A DNA stretch of 64,000 bases from Wyeomyia smithii (Eukaryota > Arthropoda > Insecta > Diptera > Culicidae). Under the pieces are notes generated by a model. It was given only the letters and a program-made list of their open reading frames with translations, was not told where the DNA came from and did not search any database. This document shows, piece after piece, positions 55,401-64,000 of this stretch. The translations under genes and the position numbers were made by a program. The DNA lies in NCBI RefSeq assembly GCF_029784165.1, contig NC_073695.1, positions 203,061,136 through 203,125,135 of the forward strand, written 5' to 3'. How positions within the stretch are numbered: position 1 is the stretch's first letter; each line of letters begins with the position of its first letter.

Positions 55401-55548
55401 TTAACCCTCTAGTGCCCAAGTTAATTTTCAGACGGACTTCGAAAAAATCACAATGAATCTTTATAAACATTTTTTAAGTATTGATTGAAGCTTTTTAGAG
55501 GTGTAACTGAAGATCGTCTGAAGGCGGTACTGGGCACTAGAGGGTTAA
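55401..55548. mobile_element. piggyBac-type MITE, 148 bp
   Basis: Perfect 18-bp inverted ends TTAACCCTCTAGTGCCCA, starting and ending in TTAA, the piggyBac target tetranucleotide. The end CCCTCTAG resembles piggyBac CCCT-type termini. Too short to code for anything. Confidence 0.85.
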
Positions 55549-57829
55549 GATTGTTAAAGTTATTATGCAAGTTAATTATTGATTGTTAGGAATATCAAGT
55601 GGTTTAAGTATTTGTGTACCGTTCTCATTTTCTTGTATAGTTATTTTCTAGCTATCAAATGCAAAAGAATTAAAATAAAAAACCACCAGAAATAGGCACT
55701 CATAATTTATTGCAACGCATTCGGAATGCGTCATTACCCAGCAGTAGTACGTATCGTTATCAGTCAATGAATTTCTTCCAACGCTCCCTCACGTATCAAG
55801 ACATGATTCGCCATAATAAAGTTAGCAACGACCGGACTGACAATTGCGGAGTGAGCTGTAAACAAAAGTGGGCGAAACAAAGCGAGCGCACGTACAGACG
55901 CCTATTAATAATAATGCACGCTTAGCATACTAACCCAGAAATAGGCTCCATATTAGAGTTTGGAGAGGCGCTTAATTTATATTAATTACTACCGGCATCC
56001 GTGCGCTCGCCCGCCACTGGGTTGATAAGTGACGAGCAAGTCTGTTACTGGTTGAGAAAGTGTGCTTCAACGGAGACGAACACGTGGTAACCAGTTGTAT
56101 TTGTTAAAATGTAATGAATATGTAAAACAGTCTGTCATCGAAGTAACTGTAACGCTCGGTTTACTTCTATGTATTAAAAAGATTTTTTTTTTATATAAAG
56201 CGTAGTGTTCGGAACTTATATCCCATAGTTGTTGAACAGTAAGAATTAAATTTGAATAAAAAGGATGTCAAGTATTGGTAGCAAATATGAAAATTGAATT
56301 GAAAGGCATTCAAGCATGAAGATCTCACTGCCCATCCATCCACAATACAGACTGCGAGCAATTCCATACCTTTTGCGCATTTCTAATGCTATAGACACTT
56401 CTGTGCAGAGCTTTAATGTGGGTTTCAGCTTCATAATTAGCCTCTTTTAGCTCACTCCGAAAAGCTTACCTCGGTCATCTCGGCACGAGCAGCCGGCAGT
56501 TCTTCTTGTTTTTGTTTTTATTATTGTTTGGAAAACTGCCGCGGGGGTTGCAAAAGTGGCCAAACGATACAACACGAGGTTAATTCTGTAATAGGAGTGC
56601 TTTAAATTTCGAGGTTTTTCCGCTCGGCTTAACATATATTCAACCGGCGGAAATTGCTACTCACATTCGTATTTTGTTGTAATTAGATTCTAAGGCCGCA
56701 GGCGAGTTCGATGCGGCCGATCGAACTGAAGAAATCGTAGCATTAACACACTAGAGTGTAATTGAAACATTGCTTGAAAATATTAGGTTCAATTTCTTTT
56801 CATGCGCCTATGAATGAAACCAACAATTCAAATTATGCACTCGTTAAAGCATGATGTTAATGAAAACATTACCATCATTCGTCGATTGTAAGTTCATAAA
56901 TGCTCTCATCTGCATACCTTGGGGATGAAAAAGCAGTAATTTTCATACATTAGCATCATTGTCATTGCATGTGTGAATCTTCGCACCAACAGTTTTAATA
57001 GTATTCATACATGTTTGCAATCGTAAATCTCCGGCTACTTAATATACAGCAGTTAAACCTTCCCATCCACGCCCTCCGGTTGTGGATAGGCTTATTTGGA
57101 AGTTTCCTTTTCGCTTATGCTGCAAACTGAAACGCAGCAATATAATCACCGTCAGATGATGCGAGTTTAAACAGCGAAAATCAAAGCCAGAATTGGGGGT
57201 CATTCCAAAATCATTAGCATAATTCGCCAATAATCTTCAATTTACACCTTAGCATTGAGGATGAAGAATTTCAATACCAGAAATTTATTTGACCAAAATT
57301 ACCCATCGCTTCCACCATTTGTCGATTTCTTTGAAGATACGGTGCGCGATTCGTCAATTCGCGATTATACTCTACCTTCATCCTTTTCTTTCCGTTCGGA
57401 AAATTATTCAACAATTAAGGTATTAATTTATGCTCGTATCGTTACACCACGCGAATCCAACGGCGGCGGACCAATATGGACTTCGGCTGATGTTTTGGGC
57501 CATTTCCCGTCGTCCGTCGGCGGCATTTTACTGTGTAGCCGGTAAATAAGCCTTTTAGCCTTACACGATCACTTGGTTGTGCATCTACGGTACATGATGT
57601 AACGTAGACACGGGGGATATTTAGTCCAACAAAGTGGCTCCGCTATTAGCCGAAAGTGTGAAAGTGAAAAGCAGCAAGCTAAATCGATTTTAAGCTTAGT
57701 TTTCTGGAACATGGATGGACGAAGACGAGTTTTTTTCATTGCTTCGATAAGTTAGATTGTGCAACTACTGGTGGTGGTTGAGATTCGAAATGTTCACAAT
57801 TATCAATGTTGGTTGGTAATGGTTATGCA
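55549..57829. other. Mostly unique, base-balanced non-coding DNA
   Basis: 55700-56110 and 56430-57720 lack recognisable transposons. The plus-strand frame 57255-57545 (96 codons) has no known motif or splice context. The low repeat content inside a repeat-rich window makes these stretches candidates for retained regulatory DNA. Confidence 0.4.
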
Positions 57830-58139
57830 GTTTCAATTTCCATCCAACATTGCTGTTTGGTAAAAAGAACAACTAGGTAAAATGTATTCATGCAGTGTTT
57901 AATCATTATGAAGACTATTTCACAAATATATAATAAAATATTCAAAAAATCACAAAACCTTAAAATAAGCTGAAAAATATGAGAAACATTAACAATTAAC
58001 AGAAAAAAAGTCACAAATCTCACAAAGTATTGAAATTTAAAAAAAAACAGAAGGTCTCGAAGTCAAAAAGGTAGAAAAATACAAACAAAAGCTATAAAAA
58101 GTCTAGTGTTAAAACTGTTTAAACGCCAACAGACCAAAA

Positions 58140-58575
58140 AGCTACCCGATCAGAAGAGCATAACTTAAAAATTACAAAATTCTATCAACGCGAGATACAA
58201 ATAACATATTTTGATACAATTTTGTATTTTTCCATATAATTTTGATAACAAAATTGAATCTGAATGAGTTATAATAACGAAACCTGATATGAAGTAGTTC
58301 TGAAACAAATCTAACTAATTTTTCGTTTTTATTAAAATCTGTTGTTTCTAACAATGTTTGTTATTATGCTGTTTTATATATTTATTTTGTTAGAAAGCTG
58401 ATACATTAGTAACAAATTTTGATATATGTTTGATACAAGTAAAATCATTTCCGTTATAATTTCTGTTATTTTAACACTTAACGGGATCAAATTGAAAACA
58501 CAGCCCATGAGGCTTTTCCCGTAACAAGCTAACAGCTTCTGTTACATTTTTGTTGGTTTCTTTCTGATTGGGGAA
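58140..58575. mobile_element. AT-rich MITE (inverted partner 62815-63835)
   Basis: Ends acccgatcagaagagcataac and, inverted, tccccaatcagaaagaaac. It includes ttgataacaaaattgaatc and tacattagtaacaaattttg, which recur inverted at 63120-63145 and 62965-62985. Confidence 0.65.
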
Positions 58576-60009
58576 ACACTGAACAAATTTAGGGATAAAA
58601 TGTTTGAACTGAATGTAGAACACAACGTCTACAGTCAATGAGTTTGAAAGTTAAAAGCTCAAAAAAATTGCAATCAAACTGATACAATAAAAAAATGGAA
58701 GAATAAAAACATCAAAAAGTTCAAACGATTGGAAGTTAAGAAGTTGTCAAAAATGAAGGTAAATAAATAAATAAAAAGTAGAAAGTAACATGTCAGAGAC
58801 TCTGAGAGCCAAATGTCAGAAAGTAAAAAAAAATAAAAATGTTGAAATGGTAAGAAGTCGAAGTCCTTAAAAGATAACGCTGATCGACAAAAGCAAAAAA
58901 AAGTTACTCTAATGCTCAAATAGCATTCCCGCTATTTTTGGTGCCCCTAGTTAGGCCGTTACAAATTTTATTTTCATTTTATGTCACCCCCCCTCCCCCC
59001 CCTTCAAAAGTCTTGAATATAGGAAGGGGAAGAAAAAAAAGCTCAAACCGTTTTGTTAATTTCATTGGTTTTCCTACAGCATAAATGCTTAATTTAGCAA
59101 CAAACAAGTCAGGTGACATCGAGAGTGTCGTCGAAAGGCAAGCGAAATAAATACTAATAATAATAAAGTTTTATTTTTCAACATTTATTTGAGTGCAAGT
59201 TACAAACGTCATAACTTGCACACAAACTTCAATCGAAGATATTTTTTTTTAGTTTCGGTGTTATTTATTTTTTGCCCCTTTGCTAACTTTGATAACCTTG
59301 GACATAAAAAGAATTCGAAATTTGTATCAGCCTTAATACAGAAGTATGAGAAAAACCGCAAAGTAATAGCTAGTCAAATTTGTCGCTTCGGCGTATAGCT
59401 TCCCAGAATACTCATTTAAGTCTCTAAGAAAATTATCTTTGCCAGGGGCCCCGAAATTCATGAGAATGGTAAAAAGCTATAATCTTTCACTTTTTTCAGT
59501 TGGAACTTGAGTGCAAAACTTGTGTTTATCAGTATAGTTAGTCATAAAATGAAAATGCTGGAACCGAATGATGAAAAGCTGTAATATCTTAAAAAGGTTG
59601 GAAATTGGAAATGTCAAAAGAAGTAGTCGATATACTAGAAGTTGTTGAAAATTCATTAAACCAAAAATTGCTTTGAAAGTTTATGAGATTGGAAACCAAA
59701 AAAAATGAGAGTCCAAAAGTCAAAGGATTTATATGTCTGAAGGTTTAAATCGTAGAGTTATGAAATCAAAAAGTTAAAACCAAGTTAAATCGTGGAGTTA
59801 AAAAGTCAAAAGAAAAATTTCCAATCTTTATACCTTAGGGTATTATAAAAGTATAAAAGTTTAACAATCAAGAATGTCAAGTTCAAGTCGCGAGGTTTGT
59901 AGATCCAAAAGTCGAAAAGTCTAGAAGTTGAGAACTTAAAAGTCGCACGGTGAGAAAATCGCAGATTATAAACAGTAAAAAAATCGAGGAAACTTTTGGA
60001 TCAAATTAG

Positions 60010-60510
60010 AAAGGGTAGATAAAGAGGGAGAAGGAGAGAGGAAAAGGTAGATAGGGAGAGAGGGAGAGAGGGAGAAAGAAGAAGAGAGAGAGAAGAGAGA
60101 GAGAGAGAAAAGAGAGAGATAAGAGAGAGAGAAGAGAGAGAGATAAGAGAGAGAAAGTGAGAAAAGAGAGAAGAGAGTAGAGAGAGAAGCGGGAGAAGAG
60201 AGAAGAAAGAATAGAGAGAGAGAGAGAAAAGAAAGAAGAGAGAGAGGAAGAGAGAGAGAACGAGAGAGAGAAAGTATGAGAGAGAAGAGAGATGACGAGA
60301 GAGAAAGAGAAGAGAGAGAGAAGAGATAGAAGAAAAAAGAGAGAAGAGAGAAAAGAGAGAGGAGAAATAAGAGAGAGAGAGAGAAGAGAGAAAAGAGAGA
60401 GAGTAAGATAGAAAAGAGAGAGAGAGCGTAGAAAAAAGAGAGAGATGGAGAGAGAGAGAAAGAGAGGGGAGAGTAAGAAAAAGATAGAGAGGGAGAGAGA
60501 GAGAGAAAGA
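60010..60510. repeat. GA-rich microsatellite, ~500 bp
   Basis: gagagagagaagagagagag with frequent extra A and occasional T interruptions. The 172-189-codon Ser/Leu/Phe frames on the minus strand are artefacts. Confidence 0.95.
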
Positions 60511-60964
60511 ATATACTCGGGCACAAAAACGTCAAAATGAAAAAGTCAAATATAAAGGAGTCATGAAACTGAAAAGTTAGAAAGTTATTAAGTTTACATT
60601 ATAAAAAAAAAAGTTAGATCGTACAAAGATAGAATATTAGGACATGGAAAAGTCAAGGGCCTAAAGATCAAAACATAATAAAATATAAACGTTGAACCGC
60701 ATAAGCTTTAAATCATAGAGTAATGAAATCAAAAAATCAAAACCAAGTTAAATCGTAGAGTTAAAAAGTCAAAAGAAAAATTTCCATGCTTAATACCTTA
60801 GGGTATTATAAAAGTATAAAACAATCAAGAATGTCAAGTTCAAGTCTAGAGGTTTATAGATCCAAAAGTCGAAAAGTCTAGAAGTTAAAAACTTAAACGT
60901 CGCACGTTGAGAAAATTGCAGATTAAAAACAGTTAAAAAAAATTGAGGAAACTTTTGGATCAAA

Positions 60965-61019
60965 TAAGAAAGGGTAGAGAAAGAGGGAAAAGGAGAGAGG
61001 AACAGGTAGATAGATGGGG

Positions 61020-61051
<32 letters not shown>

Positions 61052-61160
61052 AAAGAGAGAGAAATAAAGAGAGAAAGAGAGAGAGAGAGTAAGAGATGAA
61101 GAGAGAGAAAGAGAGAGAGGGAGGGAGAGAGTTAGAGAGAGATAAAGAGAGAGAATAGAC
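60965..61160. repeat. GA-rich microsatellite, ~195 bp
   Basis: Shorter counterpart in the second duplicated unit. Confidence 0.93.
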
Positions 61161-62814
61161 TCGGGCACAAAAACGTCAAAATGACAAAGGTCAAATATAA
61201 AGGAGTCATAAAACTGAAAAGTTAGAAAGTTATTAAGTTTACATTATAAAGAAAAAAGTTAGATCGTACAAAGATAGAATATTAGGACATGAAAAAGTCA
61301 AGGGCCTAAAGATCAAAACAAAGTAAAATAAAAACGTTGAACCGCATGAAGTTGAAAAATGAAAAAGGCCAATATCAAGAAGTCAAAAGCTCACAAAGTC
61401 TAATAGAAGCAAAAATTCAAAAATTTTCATGCAATTAAGTAAGAAACTCTCTGATGAAATTACCTAAAAGTTTTAGAAAAGGTTTTGAAATATCTCCAAC
61501 ACGTCTTCATGAGTCACTAACTCAGCAAAAAGTCGTTGGAAAATTACAAACCAAATGAAAAGTTACCCATTAAGATAAAATGTCATTAAGTAGTCACAAT
61601 TGTTTGGAATATTTTAAAAAAGTAAGTCAGCAGCATAAAAAATTATGACAACGCCGAATAAAGTCAAAAGAAAAACAAAACAATACAAGTCACACAAGGT
61701 CACAAAGTAAAAAGGAAGAAAAATTGAAAAATTAAAAGTAAATGTTATAAAAGGTAAATGTCAAAATTTAAAAAGTTAAGAGGTCACAAATTTAAAACAT
61801 TCCAAAAGTAAATAATCAACAAGCCAGAACAAGTCAAAATTCAAGAAGTCATGCAGTCTCAAAATCTCATGTCAAAAAGTCGAGGTGTAGAAAAGTTGAA
61901 AAATCAAAATAATAAAAAGTCAAGATATCAAAATATTGAAAATTTAAACCGCAAAGTCAAAGAGTTAAAATGATAAAAAGTATGAAACTTTGAAAATCTA
62001 CAAGTGAAAATGTATCAAAGTCGAATGTACAAATGTAAATTAGTCAACAAAAAAAAAAAAAAAAAACAAAATATCATAAAGGCAAAAGTAAGAAAGTCGG
62101 AATAACTATAGTTGAATAGTCAAAAAGAAACAAAAATCAAACAACTACTAAGAGTTAAAGAGTATAATAAATTACAAATGTACTAGTGTAGATGTCTGAA
62201 AATTAGGAAACCTAGAAGTAAGAGGCTCTAAAAAATAAAAGTCTAAAAATCAAATTCGAATGAACTTTTAAATTGAAAAACACAAAAAGAAAAAAATACT
62301 CAAGTTGAACGGTTGAAACCTCGAAGAAACCGATTGAAAATCAAAGCATGTCGAGAAGTTAAAAACTCAGAAATTTCAAGAAACATCAGATAAAATATAT
62401 AACAAAAAATGTCAAGAAGTAAAATGTCAATAAGTAATACTTATTATTATATTATTATTATTATATTATTATAATATACATCATATTATTATAAATATAA
62501 GCCAAAAATTCAAAATCAAATAGTCACCAGGTAATTAAGTAAGAAGAAATAAATGAGAAGTGAATACGATAGAATGTCAGAAAAGAAAAAGGGTAATAAT
62601 CTTTAGACAAACAGTCAGAAAGTTGAAAATTCAATAGATACACATTCGAAAAAATATAGGAAGTTAAGAAATCAAAAATCAGAAAGTTAAGGAGTCTAAA
62701 GTACTTCAAAAAGTTCAAAAGTCCAAAAGATTGAAACGTTTGAAGCCAAAAAGAGATACATTTCCATAGTCAAATAGGAAAAAATTATAAAATCGCAAAA
62801 GCAAAAATAATTAT

Positions 62815-63835
62815 TTAGTGATTCCCCGATCAGAAAGAAAAAACAAAAATGCAACAGAAGCAGAAAAACCTTACAAGCTTTGTGCTCAATTTGACCCCGT
62901 TGGGTGTTAAGATAACAAAAATTATAACAGAAATGATTCTGCTAGTATCAAACACATATGAAAATTTGTTACTAATGTATCAGCATTCTAACGAAATAAG
63001 ATAGTATATAGAACAATATAATCACAAAAATTGTTAGAAACTACAGGTTTTGATAAAAACGAAAAATTAGTTAGACTTGTTTCAGAACTACTTCATTTCA
63101 GGTTTTGTTATTATAACTCATTCAGATTCAATTTTGTTATCAAAATTATATGGAAAAATCAACCCGGTGGCATCGGCCTTGTTTCCTGAAGCTGTCGTGA
63201 AAGACAGTGGCGCTAGTCTCATCTATGTTTTTGAAGGTTTGTTCACACAGAAGTGTAAGCATGACGAACGAAGCATAATATATGTTGTACAGAATTATGC
63301 GCTCGAATCAATTCATTCATTTAAATAAAAGCTTAGCTTAACTTTGTTAATGCTTAAAGGTAGCGTTGATATTTTATCTCATTTACACGTACGTTGAGAT
63401 GTTAATCATTAAATTATCGCGCGATGTCAGCTGCCTGCAAGAAACACCACCGTTCGAAATAGGCAAGAATAAACGTTGTGTATATTCTATAATAATGCAA
63501 CGCGTTCATTTTTTGTTTCATCAAGCAAAGCACTCGACGTTATGTGCAATAAATACATCACCCGAAAACAACACATAAACACACTGCCGCTGAACACCGC
63601 AAGTATGAACACTGCTTTTTTTCGTGTTTCGATGAATCAGCTGTCAAATAGCATTTAAAATTGATCCAGTGATCCAGCTAATGCTGGCTTCACTTATGTT
63701 GTATGTAAACGTCAGTGATGCCACCGGGTTGGGAAAAATGCAAAATTGTATCAAAATATATTATTTGTATCTCGCGTTGATAGAATTTAGTAATTTTTTT
63801 GTTATGCTCTTCTGATCGGGTAACTTTACTAAAAG
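62815..63835. mobile_element. AT-rich MITE, inverted copy of 58140-58575, split by a hAT MITE
   Basis: Left tccccgatcagaaagaaa (62823) and right ttctgatcgggtaac (to about 63825). The body matches the complement of 58140-58575 but is interrupted at 63160-63731. Confidence 0.7.
63160..63731. mobile_element. hAT-type non-autonomous element, 572 bp, with 8-bp duplication GGAAAAAT
   Basis: Perfect 15-bp inverted ends CAACCCGGTGGCATC, flanked by GGAAAAAT at 63152-63159 and 63732-63739. Removing it restores the sequence seen in the 58140 MITE. The interior is unusually base-balanced for this region and has two short plus-strand frames (63077-63328, crossing the left edge, and 63366-63578) without motifs. 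Confidence 0.92.
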
Positions 63836-64000
63836 GTTATAAAATGATTCTAATAGGTCATCCAGAAGTCATCAAGTCAGTAGAAAATTGCTAAAAGCAC
63901 AAACAAAACGAAAAAAAAATATCAAAAGTCTGAATAAAGTCACCGGAATAGTTGTTGAAATGTCACTAGACAGTCACAATCTTCTGTAAAGTTGTTCAAA

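Larger units (their letters stand above)
59742..61345 (+). repeat. Direct tandem duplication of a block containing a GA array
   Basis: Unit 1 (59742-60696) and unit 2 (60704-61345) share both flanks in order: aatcgtagagttatgaaatc, taccttagggtattataaaag, agatccaaaagtcgaaaagtc, then a GA array, then ctcgggcacaaaaacgtc and agatcgtacaaagatagaat. The GA arrays differ in length (60010-60510 versus 60965-61160), accounting for the size difference. Confidence 0.85.
57830..64000. repeat. A-rich degenerate simple sequence (gtcaaaa-type) with inserted elements
   Basis: Words such as aaaaagtcaaaaag, aagtcaaaagtt and aaaattcaaaa run for about 6 kb. It is the complementary-strand counterpart of 42760-47130. 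Inserted into it are MITEs at 58140 and 62815 (inverted relative to each other), a duplicated block with GA arrays (59742-61345), an A run (62048-62066) and a tta microsatellite (62440-62475). No genes. Confidence 0.75.

Noticed and set aside
59966..60535. 172-189-codon Ser/Leu/Phe-rich ORFs resembling membrane proteins
   Set aside because: Translations of the GA/CT microsatellite, not proteins.

Overview
This is a repeat-dominated stretch of an insect nuclear genome, most likely a culicine mosquito (Aedes-like). The evidence is a C-type lectin of the mosquito CTL type with a short intron, a mariner-type transposase resembling the mosquito ITmD37E group, Jockey-clade, copia and Penelope-like remnants, many short inverted-repeat elements nested in one another, and very low gene density. 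Species assignment is inference. Nothing prokaryotic or viral is seen.

Layout. 1-3.3 kb: a broken Jockey-type non-LTR retrotransposon on the minus strand. 3.4-4.7 kb: a diverged ~125-bp tandem array and a two-copy repeat. 5.8-8.9 kb: a hAT-type MITE, a second decayed Jockey-type RT (plus strand), a hammerhead-ribozyme-like sequence and a foldback element. 9.9-10.5 kb: the only intact gene I can support, a secreted C-type lectin (minus strand, two exons). 12.1-14.1 kb: an AATCCC-type satellite. 14.2-16.5 kb: a copia pol pseudogene carrying a hAT transposase remnant. 19.4-20.2 kb: a divergent pair of histone pseudogenes (H2B minus, H2A plus), the latter with a histone-type 3' stem-loop. 20.97 kb: a candidate 15-nt microexon, which would place this part of the window inside a large plus-strand intron. 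23.6-25.5 kb: a mariner remnant, a MITE and a foldback.

26.0-27.2 kb is an essentially pure pentanucleotide array of about 244 units. 27.3-35.5 kb is the most deeply nested locus: a mariner-type transposase pseudogene split by a TA-flanked inverted-repeat element, itself split by a Penelope-like remnant with inverted 3' regions and by several kilobases of other repeats. The same transposase gene is split again by a hAT MITE with a perfect 8-bp target duplication. A repeat family present at 29.4-34.1 kb and, inverted, at 52.1-53.8 kb carries tandem ~220-bp units, each with a hairpin and downstream purine motif like a histone mRNA 3' end. One copy also has a TATA box.

36.5-42 kb and 55.7-57.8 kb are mostly unique, base-balanced non-coding DNA. 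42.7-47.1 kb (T-rich) and 57.8-64 kb (A-rich) are complementary-strand versions of a degenerate GTCAAAA-like simple sequence, peppered with MITEs, GA arrays and a tRNA-derived SINE. Most ORFs above 60 codons in the window are chance reading frames in repeats.
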